From NCBI RefSeq assembly GCF_016592435.1, contig NZ_AP014545.1, positions 3,418,693 to 3,482,692 on the forward strand: 64,000 nucleotides of DNA, read 5' to 3'. This stretch comes from Amphritea japonica ATCC BAA-1530 (GTDB taxonomy: Bacteria > Pseudomonadota > Gammaproteobacteria > Pseudomonadales > Balneatricaceae). The notes under the pieces were generated by a model. That model made no database searches, was not told the DNA's origin, and saw nothing but the letters and a program-made list of their open reading frames with translations. Positions within the stretch are counted from its first letter, which is position 1; the number at the start of each line of letters is the position of its first letter. This document shows positions 1-9,778 of this stretch, in pieces. The translations under genes were made by a program, and so were the position numbers.

Positions 1-20
1 TTATTATTCTTATTGAAGGC

Positions 21-1523
21 TTACGCCACGCCTTTCCACTTGTTCCAGCGTTGCTCATCCGGCGAACCTTTGATATCCATATTGTCTACACCGACATTCA
101 TCCGGTAGAAATCGCTGAGAATATCGCCTACTTCCGGACCACCACAGTTGCCCTGGAATATCTGGTGTACTGGCAACCAGGCCTGAACATACTTCTCTGG
201 CTCTTCTTTGAAGATGTCGCAGCAACCGTCAGAACAGAAGTGGTAACGCTCACCTTGATAAACGGTATCGCGCATAGAGTTCTGATTCGGGTTATCCATT
301 TCGGTAAACAGCATCGGGATCTGACAGGTTTGGCATAGCTGTGGCAGGCCAGAGGTATAGAATCGCTCACCTTTAGCTTCCTGTTCTTTAGCCAGCTCCC
401 ACATCGGGCGATAGTATTTATCGAATGTGTCCGGATATTTCTCTGACAACCAATCCAGCTCCTGATCAGATGGAATCCAGGTGTGGAAACCCGCTGCATG
501 ACCATGGGTATAGAATGTCCACCAGGCCTGATGCGAAATGTGTTCTTTCTCTTTCTCGATTACATCTGCATATTTCGGCATCGTAATACCGTAACGCGCC
601 AGGTCTTTAAACAGCGCACCACCTGCTTCTTCAAAGTACACTTCCCAGGCTTCTTTCCAGGACATCACTTTGTTAGGCAGCATGTAGTCCATCATCATCG
701 CTACAATTGTCAGCAGACGAGTACCGCGCCAGAACCACTTATCGATCCATTTCTGGACAATCGGCACATTATCTTCATGCTGCTCCAACAGGAACTTGAT
801 CACTTCAAGACCCAATGTCATATGACGGGCTTCATCAGACTGAGCTGAGAAACCGAAGGTAACAGTCGCCATATCACCGTTGTGTGCAGCACCGGACATG
901 AAGGGTACGAATAGCAAGTTTGTCAGCACATATTCAAAGGAGAAGCCAATCGCAATCATGAACTCAAACGGACCAGCAGAACGCGCATCAGTAAAGAATG
1001 AACGCGGTACAGATAAATACCATACGCGATCGTGCATATGGCTAAATTCCTGGAACCCATCGAAGAATTTATTGTAGTGGCTCATCGCATGGATCTGCGT
1101 CTGCACATGACGCAGCTCGTCCAGCGACTGCATCTGACAGGCAACCCGGGCACCTACACCACTAAATTGCCGACCTACGTGAGCAAAACCCTGGTACGCC
1201 TGATATTCCAGCGGTGATACGCCTGTCAGGAAGATCTTCACCGCGTTAACATAGCGTGGATCGACAACATTCAGGTGACCATTGTTTTGAGAAAAGGCAT
1301 CCAGAATGGCATATAACTTTTTCTCTTTCTCCGCCTGATACTTCCAATAGGAGTCCATCGTCAGACGGAAAGGGTCTTCCCATTTATTCCAGTCGGTAAT
1401 TTTAATACCTTCAAACTCTTCATATGGAAATGCTTTTTTCGGATCTTCGTAGGAAAAATCCCAATCAAGATCACGGGTTAGCAGGCGATATTTATCTTTG
1501 ATATTTAGTTTTTTAGCAGCCAT
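21..1523 (-). CDS. dmpN: Phenol hydroxylase large oxygenase subunit (P3)
   Basis: This is the catalytic alpha subunit of a soluble multicomponent phenol hydroxylase, which uses a carboxylate-bridged di-iron centre and O2 to hydroxylate phenols to catechols in the cytoplasm. The iron ligands of the family are visible: Glu106, the EXXH motif Glu136-Leu-Arg-His139, Glu197, and the second EXXH Glu231-Ala-Arg-His234. A C-terminal CXXC plus CSDGCC segment matches the structural metal site of this family. At 500 aa it is close to DmpN of Pseudomonas (about 517). The ATG at 1523 is chosen over an upstream in-frame ATG at 1547: it follows a GGGG-containing ribosome site, leaves an 11-nt gap after dmpM, and gives the family-like N-terminus MAAKKLNIKDKY. 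It is fourth in a left-running dmpK-L-M-N operon; later genes would lie beyond the window edge. Confidence 0.96.
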   Translation of the reverse strand: MAAKKLNIKDKYRLLTRDLDWDFSYEDPKKAFPYEEFEGIKITDWNKWEDPFRLTMDSYWKYQAEKEKKLYAILDAFSQNNGHLNVVDPRYVNAVKIFLTGVSPLEYQAYQGFAHVGRQFSGVGARVACQMQSLDELRHVQTQIHAMSHYNKFFDGFQEFSHMHDRVWYLSVPRSFFTDARSAGPFEFMIAIGFSFEYVLTNLLFVPFMSGAAHNGDMATVTFGFSAQSDEARHMTLGLEVIKFLLEQHEDNVPIVQKWIDKWFWRGTRLLTIVAMMMDYMLPNKVMSWKEAWEVYFEEAGGALFKDLARYGITMPKYADVIEKEKEHISHQAWWTFYTHGHAAGFHTWIPSDQELDWLSEKYPDTFDKYYRPMWELAKEQEAKGERFYTSGLPQLCQTCQIPMLFTEMDNPNQNSMRDTVYQGERYHFCSDGCCDIFKEEPEKYVQAWLPVHQIFQGNCGGPEVGDILSDFYRMNVGVDNMDIKGSPDEQRWNKWKGVA

Positions 1524-1534
1524 TTTTTCTACCC

Positions 1535-1804
1535 CTACTGTTTCCATTCGAGAACGAACTGGTCGTCATCTTCATCTACGTTGCCACCCAGAGTGATCAG
1601 GTTGATGTGCAGTTCCTGCACATCCCAGTCTCGCCCCATCTTTTCTTCAACCACTGCGCGTTCGATGACCAGCTTATTCTCCTGTTCAATACGAATCATG
1701 GCCGGCATGTGGATAACAGTTGCATCAGGATTACTCTCTTCGATCGCTTCCACGATATAGCGAGACTCATCATTATCCTGGAGTGCTATATATACTTTTG
1801 ACAT
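1535..1804 (-). CDS. dmpM: Phenol hydroxylase coupling/effector protein (P2)
   Basis: This small cofactor-free regulatory protein of the multicomponent phenol hydroxylase binds the hydroxylase and tunes oxygen activation and turnover, like MmoB in methane monooxygenase. The 89-aa length is the usual size of DmpM. The N-terminus MSKVYIALQDNDESRYIVEA and the later stretch around INLITLGGNVDEDDDQFVLEW fit the MmoB/DmpM fold. It lies between dmpL (32-nt gap) and dmpN in the same operon, in the order known from the Pseudomonas dmp and Acinetobacter mph operons. Nothing odd is seen. Confidence 0.95.
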   Translation of the reverse strand: MSKVYIALQDNDESRYIVEAIEESNPDATVIHMPAMIRIEQENKLVIERAVVEEKMGRDWDVQELHINLITLGGNVDEDDDQFVLEWKQ

Positions 1805-1836
1805 TGTTATAGTCCTTATTCTTATTGTCGGCAGAC

Positions 1837-2823
1837 TTACTTAAACAGGCCGGCTTTATTTAAACGCTTGTCCATCGCAGCGACCGCGTTATTCAATGCT
1901 TCAGCATCGAGCATCTCTTCAGCCAATGGCGCCAACGCTTCAATCGCTTTACCTTTCCAGTGACCAATCCACTGCTCCAGCTGTTGTTTGTTCGCATCAG
2001 ATTCCGCAGCCGCAACCTTAACTACTGAGTCAACCCAGCGATTGGTATCTTTGTTCCAGTTCTGGATGAATTCAGTCAGCATGCTGATATCCTGACCACC
2101 GTTATCTGCCAGCCATTGATCAAACTGCAGATAAACCAGCTCATAGATCAGAGCATCAAGCACCACGTCCTGAGCAACAAAAGACTCGAACCAGTCTTCA
2201 ACACAGATATTGGCTTCACAGTAAGCCCGCAACCCCTGCCAAATTGCATCGTCCATCCAGCAACGCTTAGCTTCAGTCAGTGAGTCACTACTGTTGCCGT
2301 CGAGAATCAAACCAATACGCGACAGATACTGAGCATTACCCAAACGATCCATACCGTTGTATAGCAGTGCCTGTGTAATCGCAGTGCCATAACCCAGTGA
2401 ACTGCCATACACATTATTCAGATTCGCCGCCTGTTCAACGTGACGCAGAGGAATCAGTAAACGGATAACTTTCTGCTGAACTTCTTCAGGAATCAGACGG
2501 GCCAGATCACGTTTTTCAAAAAAGCTGTAGTTACTTTCAGCGATTTCCTGCTGCTTTGCCCGCATCTGCACATAAGTGCCATAGTAAAACTGGCGGGGAT
2601 CTTTAAAGGCATACCAGTCTTCCATCACAATTGCGGTTCGGCCAGTGTCATTCAGTTCATACTCTGGCTGCCACAGTGGGCGATAGTGAAAGTTAACTTC
2701 CGAAGCAACATCGTAGGTTGCTTCCTGATAACGTGTTGCTGGCTTATCGCCAAAACGACGTTCGATATGAGCAAAGGTATTGCGTACCGGTTCCAGCGTT
2801 GCTGTTTTAATCTCAATGGTCAT
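1837..2823 (-). CDS. dmpL: Phenol hydroxylase beta oxygenase subunit (P1)
   Basis: This is the beta subunit of the dimeric hydroxylase. It has the ferritin-like helical fold of the alpha subunit but lacks iron ligands, and it stabilises the (alpha-beta-gamma)2 hydroxylase. It is 328 aa, the normal length for DmpL. Family-like stretches include ATRYQEATYDVASEVNFHYR near the N-terminus and WYAFKDPRQFYYGTYVQMRA around residues 70-90. No EXXH pair is seen, as expected for this subunit. It sits 55 nt after dmpK and 32 nt before dmpM, all left-running, so it is probably co-transcribed from the sigma-54 promoter upstream of dmpK. Confidence 0.95.
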   Translation of the reverse strand: MTIEIKTATLEPVRNTFAHIERRFGDKPATRYQEATYDVASEVNFHYRPLWQPEYELNDTGRTAIVMEDWYAFKDPRQFYYGTYVQMRAKQQEIAESNYSFFEKRDLARLIPEEVQQKVIRLLIPLRHVEQAANLNNVYGSSLGYGTAITQALLYNGMDRLGNAQYLSRIGLILDGNSSDSLTEAKRCWMDDAIWQGLRAYCEANICVEDWFESFVAQDVVLDALIYELVYLQFDQWLADNGGQDISMLTEFIQNWNKDTNRWVDSVVKVAAAESDANKQQLEQWIGHWKGKAIEALAPLAEEMLDAEALNNAVAAMDKRLNKAGLFK

Positions 2824-2878
2824 CTGCTTTATCCCAACTTTTCAGGGTCATTGTTGTTATTGTCAAATCCACAGTGGT

Positions 2879-3175
2879 TCAACCGTGATTATTTGCCATC
2901 AGTGTTTCTTCGCCGTAGCGCCACTTTTCCATCTCGACATCCACTGCATGCTGCTGCTCTTCAGTCATAAAGATCACATCATTCACCTGACAAAAGTGCT
3001 CAAAAGCACCCTGCGGCATGATCAGTTCAACGAACAGGCTTGGATCGCCAATGGCAAAATCAAACTCAACAAAACGTGATTCAGAGGAGCTACGTACCCT
3101 GACGTATCTGGTCAGCCGTTCGAACGCAGGCTTGTCTTGCTTTCCACTGCGGGTATGTAGTTGCGTATCCACCAT
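2879..3175 (-). CDS. dmpK: Phenol hydroxylase assembly subunit (P0)
   Basis: DmpK proteins interact with the oxygenase subunits and are thought to help insert iron into the apo-hydroxylase; they are not needed in the final catalytic cycle. This 98-aa protein contains the family-like segment RYVRVRSSSESRFVEFDFAI followed by an acidic C-terminal half, and it is the first gene of the operon, as in Pseudomonas dmpK-LMNOP. The start ATG at 3175 has a strong ribosome site (AAAGGAG, 6 nt upstream). The predicted sigma-54 transcription start lies about 30 nt further up, giving a short leader. Confidence 0.9.
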   Translation of the reverse strand: MVDTQLHTRSGKQDKPAFERLTRYVRVRSSSESRFVEFDFAIGDPSLFVELIMPQGAFEHFCQVNDVIFMTEEQQHAVDVEMEKWRYGEETLMANNHG

Positions 3176-3215
3176 GGTGGTCTCCTTTGGCTTAAGGTTT
3201 GATCAACATGAATAC

Positions 3216-3231
3216 AGCAATGGTTATGCCA
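3216..3231 (-). promoter_or_regulatory. Sigma-54 (-24/-12) promoter of the phenol hydroxylase operon
   Basis: Read on the minus strand the sequence is TGGCATAACCATTGCT. It has the GG and GC dinucleotides with exactly 10 nt between them, matching the sigma-54 consensus TGGCAY-N5-TTGCW. It resembles the Po promoter of Pseudomonas dmp genes. It would start transcription near 3205, about 30 nt before dmpK. Confidence 0.88.
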
Positions 3232-3271
3232 GACAGGAAATTTTTCTTAGAGAAAAGTAAAAATAGAGATC

Positions 3272-3284
3272 TAATTAATTGATT
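3272..3284 (-). promoter_or_regulatory. IHF-binding consensus site
   Basis: The minus-strand sequence AATCAATTAATTA is an exact match to WATCAA-N4-TTR. It lies about 67-80 nt upstream of the predicted start, between the -24 element and the candidate activator sites. This is where IHF bends DNA in sigma-54 promoters of the Po/Pu type. The region is AT-rich, so chance matches are possible. Confidence 0.6.
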
Positions 3285-3373
3285 TACAATGTTTTATTTT
3301 TATTTAGAGATTACCCTCCGAGCCTTATAATCCAGATCACCCCCTCTAAAACAGCAAAATACAAAATAATGAA

Positions 3374-3404
3374 ATCATTAAAAAATGATGAAAAAGTTAA
3401 CTTT
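3374..3404. promoter_or_regulatory. Candidate upstream activator sites for the DmpR-type regulator
   Basis: There are two adjacent symmetric sequences. One is an inverted repeat ATCATT-N4-AATGAT (3374-3389). The other is a perfect 12-bp palindrome AAAGTTAACTTT (3393-3404). They lie about 170-200 nt upstream of the predicted sigma-54 start, the distance at which DmpR/XylR proteins bind. They are not a close match to the published TTGATC-type half sites, so the assignment rests on position and symmetry. Confidence 0.4.
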
Positions 3405-3558
3405 ATGATTCACTTTGAGCCGTAAATTCACGCGATATACAGAAAATGCGGTTGTTTTTTTACTCGGAATACCGTCACAATGAATATGGATACCCTGAAC
3501 GAATACCTTTACAGGGATCCTGATTTTTAAAGTTAATCACCATAATTAAAAGAATAAG

Positions 3559-5262
3559 ATGACTGATAACACACTGACACTCCCGGATACTCAGGACCTG
3601 TTAAAGCAGATCCATTTCGAAAGCAGCGAAGGAAAAATATGGCTTGAAGAGCAGCGAATGCTGCTGATTCACTCTGCCGTGATGGGACTGCTTCGCAAAG
3701 AACTGATCCAGACCATGGGCGTCGAACGCGCTAAAGGCTTTCTAATACGTTTCGGCTACCACACCGGTTGGCGTGACGCCGAGCTGGCAAAAAAAATACG
3801 GCCTGACATGTCCCATGAAGAGGCCTTTATGGTCGGCCCACAATTACACGCCATAAAAGGGATGGTTAAAGTTACCCCGAAAGCGCTTGATTTCGATGTG
3901 GAGAGCGGGCACTTCTTTGCCGAATTCGATTGGCATAACTCCCACGAGGTTGAGGCGCATCTGGCAAACTATGGCAACTCAGATATGCCCGTATGCTGGA
4001 CCCTGATAGGCTACGCCAGTGGTTTTTCAAGCTATTACATGAATCGTCAAATCCTCTTCAAAGAAACTCAGTGTGCAGGTACCGGTAGTGATCACTGCCA
4101 TATTGTAGGTAAGCCGGCCGAGGAGTGGGAAGACCATAAAGAACACGAAAAATATCTCCTGCCAGACCCCATGATTGAGCAAATCATGGCGTTACAGAGT
4201 GAAGTATCTGATCTTAAAGATAAGTTTCGCAGCCCCGACGTTGAAGAAGATATATTAATTAATTCAGTTGGCCATTCCGGCGCTTTTAAGAACATCTGCC
4301 ACTTAATCCGCAAAGCCGCCAAAAGCCGGGTTACCGTCCTTCTTCAGGGAGAAACGGGCGTTGGTAAAGAGATTGTTGCCCGGGGCCTGCACACCAGTAG
4401 CGATAGAGCAGAGCAAGCTTTTGTTGCTGTTAACTGCGCCTGTATTCCCCCGGACCTTATTGAGGCCGAACTCTTCGGCGTCGAGAAAGGAGCTTTTACT
4501 GGAGCGACACAAACCAGAGAAGGTAAATTTGAGCGGGCTAATCAAGGCACTATTTTCCTCGACGAAGTGATCGAATTAACCCCTCATGCCCAGGCAGCAC
4601 TGCTCAGAGTATTGCAGGAAAGCGAACTGGAACGGGTCGGCGGCACCCGCACCCGGCATATTGATGTACGTGTTATTGCGGCAACCAACGAAGACCTGGA
4701 AGTTGCTGTTCAGGAAGGTCGATTTCGGGCGGACCTCTTTTATCGACTCAATGTATACCCTATATACATTCCCCCCTTAAGAGAGCGTACCGAAGATATC
4801 CCACTGTTAATCGAGCACTTTCTCAAAAAGCACTGTACGTTGTATAACAAAAAAACCGCAGGGATCTCTGATAAAGCGATGCTGGCGCTCAATCAATACA
4901 AGTGGCCAGGAAATATCCGTGAGCTCGAGAATATGATTGAACGCGGCGTAATCCTGACGGACAATAACCAAACGATTGGCCTTACCAGCTTTTTTCCTTC
5001 GTTATCTGAACCCTCTCATCCGCTCAATGTTATTAATACTCAAGGGCAGTTGGCCGAGCAACCACAAACTCCCGTACCGTCTGATCCCGGCTCTCTAGAT
5101 AAACTTCTCAGCGATGACTTCAGTCTTGAGGCACTGGAAAAACAATTAATCGATTCTGCTATGGAACAAGTCAACGGCAATGTCTCTAAGGCCGCTCGTA
5201 AACTGGGATTAACCCGCCCGGCGCTGGCGTATCGGCTGAAAAAGATGCAGGAAAATAATTAA
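3559..5262 (+). CDS. dmpR: DmpR/MopR-type phenol-responsive sigma-54 activator
   Basis: This 567-aa enhancer-binding protein senses phenols and activates sigma-54 transcription. Domains in order: XylR_N sensor (about 15-115), V4R (about 130-190), linker, AAA+ (about 235-470) with Walker A GETGVGKE (264-271), GAFTGA (311-316) and Walker B FLDE (333-336), and a C-terminal Fis-type helix-turn-helix (GNVSKAARKLGLTRPALAYR). The zinc ligands of MopR (C155, E178, C181, C189) align at a constant offset with C146, E169, C172 and C180 here. The phenol contacts H106 and W134 align with H97 and W125. It is divergent from dmpK and very probably controls it. The ribosome site is weak (AAGAATAAG). The gene symbol is by family; mopR or phlR would be equally valid. 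Confidence 0.93.
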   Translation: MTDNTLTLPDTQDLLKQIHFESSEGKIWLEEQRMLLIHSAVMGLLRKELIQTMGVERAKGFLIRFGYHTGWRDAELAKKIRPDMSHEEAFMVGPQLHAIKGMVKVTPKALDFDVESGHFFAEFDWHNSHEVEAHLANYGNSDMPVCWTLIGYASGFSSYYMNRQILFKETQCAGTGSDHCHIVGKPAEEWEDHKEHEKYLLPDPMIEQIMALQSEVSDLKDKFRSPDVEEDILINSVGHSGAFKNICHLIRKAAKSRVTVLLQGETGVGKEIVARGLHTSSDRAEQAFVAVNCACIPPDLIEAELFGVEKGAFTGATQTREGKFERANQGTIFLDEVIELTPHAQAALLRVLQESELERVGGTRTRHIDVRVIAATNEDLEVAVQEGRFRADLFYRLNVYPIYIPPLRERTEDIPLLIEHFLKKHCTLYNKKTAGISDKAMLALNQYKWPGNIRELENMIERGVILTDNNQTIGLTSFFPSLSEPSHPLNVINTQGQLAEQPQTPVPSDPGSLDKLLSDDFSLEALEKQLIDSAMEQVNGNVSKAARKLGLTRPALAYRLKKMQENN

Positions 5263-5378
5263 GCCTGCGACATATAGGTCTAAACTTAATAGCGGCGGGA
5301 AAGGGAAACGAGATTCTCAGTTACCGCCTCTAGGGCTTTTAAGTAATTTAAGAGCCTCTAGGACAAGCCTGAAGAGCA

Positions 5379-5410
5379 AACTTATGACCTAAAGCAATAG
5401 ATCATAAGTT
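5379..5410 (+). terminator. Possible terminator after the dmpR-like gene
   Basis: There is a 9-bp inverted repeat, AACTTATGA and TCATAAGTT, with a 14-nt loop, followed by GTTTTAAAAAAC. The stem is AT-rich and the T-run is short, so this is a weak candidate. Apart from it, the 240-nt gap from 5263 to 5502 shows only a loose GC-rich region and the presumed promoter of the next gene. Confidence 0.35.
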
Positions 5411-5502
5411 GTTTTAAAAAACACTTATAAAGCCTATAAATTAAGAACATAATGCTAACATTCTTGTTTAGAATTATTATTACAAACATTTAGGTTCGGC
5501 TC

Positions 5503-7599
5503 ATGTGTAGCAGTTATAAACACGCGCCTGCCAGATATATGGATATTGATGAGCAGCTATTAAATATTTTCGATGCCACCCCGGTGCCTATGGTACTTTC
5601 GCGTTCGGATGGCAGTTTTGAATACGTCAACCCTGCCCTGGCGGCTATGCTTGGCTACGGCAATGACGAAATATATTCTTCAGACGTTATTATTTCCCAT
5701 CCAGACGAAGCCGCTATTAATAAAAATATCCGTTCACGGCTTAAAGCCGACCCCTTTTCACCTGTTCGTATTGAAAAACGGTATCTGCATAAGACTGGAC
5801 GCATCATTCCCGGCTATCTAACTATCGTCGCTGAGCCTGATAATCAAGGGGGCATCAAGCGATTCATCAGCCAAATCGTCGATCAATCCGAGTACAAACG
5901 GAATCACGATCAATTATTACTCGCTTCTTTGGTTTACAAGAACAGTAGTGAAGCGATGATGGTGACGGACGCAAATAATCTGATTCTGGATATAAATCCT
6001 GCTTTCACCGACATCACCGGATTCACTCTCTCAGAGCTAAAAGGGCGCAACCCTAATTGCCTAAATTCCGGGCGCCATAACGCCTCCTTTTATGCCGAAA
6101 TAGACAAAGTCATCGAACAAACCGGCCAATGGAGCGGTGAAATATGGAACAAGCGAAAAAACGGGGAAGTCTTTGCTGAATGGCAATCGATAGATACGAT
6201 CTACGATGTAGATGGCTCAGTGTCTCGTCGGGTGACACTTTTTACGGACCTCTCAAAGAAAAAAGAAGCCGAAGCTCTTATTCTGCAGCAGGCTAACTAT
6301 GACTCACTGACCGGACTGCCTAATCGTCGCCTGTTTCTTGAAAACCTTAAACACGAGATAAGGAAGACACAGGAATCCGGGTTAAGCGGCGCATTATTCA
6401 TTATTGACCTGGACCGATTCAAAGAGGTGAATGATGCGCTAGGCCACAACCAGGGTGATATCTTATTGCGCCAAACCGGTAACAGACTAAACCAGTTAAT
6501 CAGGAAATCTGATTTTGTCGCACGCCTGAGTAGTGACGAGTTTGCTATTATCCAAAACGATATTAGTAGTCCACAACAAGTAGAGCTCACTGCTAATGAC
6601 ATTTTGGCTAAGTTGCAACAACCGTTTCAATTAACAGACGAGCAAGTCTTTATATCTGCCAGTATCGGTATAAGCCTGTTCCCTGACGATACGGTTAAAG
6701 CGGAACAACTGCTTCAGAACGCAGATCAGGCCATGCATATGGCAAAAAGAGCAGGCCAAAATAGATATCAATACTTTACCCCGGCTATGCAGCAACAAGC
6801 TGTTGCAAGAATGAGCATGGTTCGTGAATTAAGGTATGCTACCGAACGTCAGCAGTTCGAGCTTTATTATCAGCCAATCGTTGATCTGCAGACTGGAAAA
6901 ATCATTAAAGCTGAAGCCCTGTTACGCTGGCACCATCCGCAAAATGGATTGACCTCACCAGCAGAATTTATTCCCCTCGCAGAGAGTACGGGTCTCATTC
7001 TGAGAATTGGCGAATGGGTATTTAGCACGGCTGCCCGCCAACTCAGCCACTGGCAGCAACAGGGCCATACTGAACTTGAGCTCAGTTTTAATGCGTCACC
7101 GCTGCAGTTAAAGGCTAATGGGATTCTCCCTGAGGACTGGTTACAACAGCTAGAGCAGCTCAATGTACCGGCCGCCTCAATGGTGATTGAAATCACCGAA
7201 AACCTCCTGATTGATAACAACCGCAAAGCCAGAGAAGTGCTGGACTATCTACGTCAGGGATCAATGAAAGTGGCCATTGATGACTTTGGCACCGGCTACT
7301 CATCTCTGGCGTATCTGAAAGATTTCGATACAAACTACCTGAAGATTGACCAGACATTTATTCGTAACCTGCCGGATAGCAAAAATGATGCAGCGTTGTG
7401 TGAAGCGATGATTTTAATGGCGCATAAACTCAATATGCAGGTTATTGCGGAAGGTATAGAAACCAAAGAACAGAAGCTTTTTCTCACTCAGGCTGGATGT
7501 GACTTTGGTCAGGGCTGGCTCTACGCTAAAGCATTGCCTGCTGCTGAATTTGAAAGCCTCCTGAATGCTCAGTCTCGGCATACCATCACCTCGTTATAA
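5503..7599 (+). CDS. PAS-PAS-GGDEF-EAL protein with degenerate GGDEF site
   Basis: This 698-aa cytoplasmic c-di-GMP signalling protein has no membrane segment. Domains: PAS (about 15-125), second PAS/PAC (about 140-255), GGDEF (about 260-425) and EAL (about 440-690). The cyclase signature reads RLSSDEF (SSDEF at 343-347) in place of GGDEF, so cyclase activity is doubtful. The EAL site looks intact: EALLRW at 471-476 and the DDFGTGYSS loop (IDDFGTGYSSLAYL). It is therefore more likely a phosphodiesterase, perhaps modulated by nucleotide binding in the GGDEF domain. It stands alone, rightward, after dmpR. The ATG at 5503 has a modest AGG upstream; the ATG at 5539 is an alternative start just before the first PAS. 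Ligand and target are unknown. Confidence 0.9.
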   Translation: MCSSYKHAPARYMDIDEQLLNIFDATPVPMVLSRSDGSFEYVNPALAAMLGYGNDEIYSSDVIISHPDEAAINKNIRSRLKADPFSPVRIEKRYLHKTGRIIPGYLTIVAEPDNQGGIKRFISQIVDQSEYKRNHDQLLLASLVYKNSSEAMMVTDANNLILDINPAFTDITGFTLSELKGRNPNCLNSGRHNASFYAEIDKVIEQTGQWSGEIWNKRKNGEVFAEWQSIDTIYDVDGSVSRRVTLFTDLSKKKEAEALILQQANYDSLTGLPNRRLFLENLKHEIRKTQESGLSGALFIIDLDRFKEVNDALGHNQGDILLRQTGNRLNQLIRKSDFVARLSSDEFAIIQNDISSPQQVELTANDILAKLQQPFQLTDEQVFISASIGISLFPDDTVKAEQLLQNADQAMHMAKRAGQNRYQYFTPAMQQQAVARMSMVRELRYATERQQFELYYQPIVDLQTGKIIKAEALLRWHHPQNGLTSPAEFIPLAESTGLILRIGEWVFSTAARQLSHWQQQGHTELELSFNASPLQLKANGILPEDWLQQLEQLNVPAASMVIEITENLLIDNNRKAREVLDYLRQGSMKVAIDDFGTGYSSLAYLKDFDTNYLKIDQTFIRNLPDSKNDAALCEAMILMAHKLNMQVIAEGIETKEQKLFLTQAGCDFGQGWLYAKALPAAEFESLLNAQSRHTITSL

Positions 7600-7616
7600 A
7601 TATCAACTTTCAGCAT

Positions 7617-7642
7617 AAAAAAAGGGGCTCGACTAGAGCCCC
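7617..7642 (-). terminator. Rho-independent terminator of frmA-fghA
   Basis: The stem GGGGCTC/GAGCCCC has a 5-nt loop. On the minus strand it is followed by seven Ts, which makes it a textbook terminator for the left-running fghA. The plus-strand GGDEF-EAL gene ends only 18 nt before it but has just four As on its side. Confidence 0.88.
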
Positions 7643-7692
7643 AAAACATACCTCAACAAACAAATCAGATCATTTTCACGACCAGATATAGT

Positions 7693-8535
7693 CTATTCAG
7701 TGACCAGATACTGATGATGAAATTTCAGTTGATCTTCGATAAAACTAGCAATAAAGAAATAGCTATGATCATAGCCCTCATGTTGCTCAAGCTGTAAAGA
7801 ACAGTCGGATTCAGCCGCCGCCCCTAAGAGCTTTTCAGGTTGTAACTGCTCTGTCAGAAAGGTATCAGCAAGCCCCTGATCTACCCTAAGAGGCACCTTA
7901 CTCTGGCTATTACGTAACAACTCCGTCGTATCGTATTGCGACCAGGTGCTTTCATCACCCCCCAGGTATGCACTAAATGCTTTACGCCCCCAGGGGCAGT
8001 CGCTCGGATTACTGATCGGACTGAAAGCTGAAGCGGAGCAATAGCGATCCGGATTACGAAGACTGATCATCAGCGCGCCATGCCCGCCCATAGAGTGACC
8101 CGCAATCGCTCGCTTCTGTGATACCGGAAAGGTCGCTTCAATAAGCTTAGGTAGCTCATCAACCACATAATCATACATCCGGTAATGATCTCGCCATGGA
8201 GCCTCTGTCGCATTGACATAGAAGCCAGCTCCTTGCCCAAGGTCATAGCCCTCATCATTAGCAACATTGTCACCACGGGGACTCGTATCTGGCGCCACAA
8301 TAGCGATTCCCAGCTCTGCCGCTATCCGTTGCGCACCCGCCTTTTGCATAAAATTTTCATCCGTGCAGGTGAGCCCGGACAACCAGTACAACACTGGAAC
8401 CTTCTCACCAGACTGCGCTTGTGGTGGCAGGAATATCGCAAAACGCATACTCACGCCGAGTGCAGATGACGCATGGTTATACTGCTTATGCCAGCCGCCA
8501 AAGCTCTTCGTCTGACTTACAAGTTCAAGACTCAT
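7693..8535 (-). CDS. fghA: S-formylglutathione hydrolase
   Basis: This enzyme hydrolyses S-formylglutathione to formate and glutathione (EC 3.1.2.12), the second step of glutathione-dependent formaldehyde detoxification in the cytoplasm. The 280-aa length is typical of FghA/FrmB. The serine nucleophile motif GHSMGGHGAL, the N-terminal YWLSGLTCTDENFMQKAGAQ block characteristic of the family, and a C-terminal histidine region (EGYDHSYFFIASFI) are visible. It follows frmA by 67 nt on the same strand and ends before a strong terminator, so the two form an operon. The esterase-D-type sequence is well conserved and nothing is missing. Confidence 0.96.
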   Translation of the reverse strand: MSLELVSQTKSFGGWHKQYNHASSALGVSMRFAIFLPPQAQSGEKVPVLYWLSGLTCTDENFMQKAGAQRIAAELGIAIVAPDTSPRGDNVANDEGYDLGQGAGFYVNATEAPWRDHYRMYDYVVDELPKLIEATFPVSQKRAIAGHSMGGHGALMISLRNPDRYCSASAFSPISNPSDCPWGRKAFSAYLGGDESTWSQYDTTELLRNSQSKVPLRVDQGLADTFLTEQLQPEKLLGAAAESDCSLQLEQHEGYDHSYFFIASFIEDQLKFHHQYLVTE

Positions 8536-8602
8536 AGGTACTTTCCTTAGATATAGTCCTCAGCACTGCCATCTATACGATGGCAGTCTGCATTACTGAC
8601 AG

Positions 8603-9766
<1,164 letters not shown>

Positions 9767-9778
9767 TCAGGCATAGCC

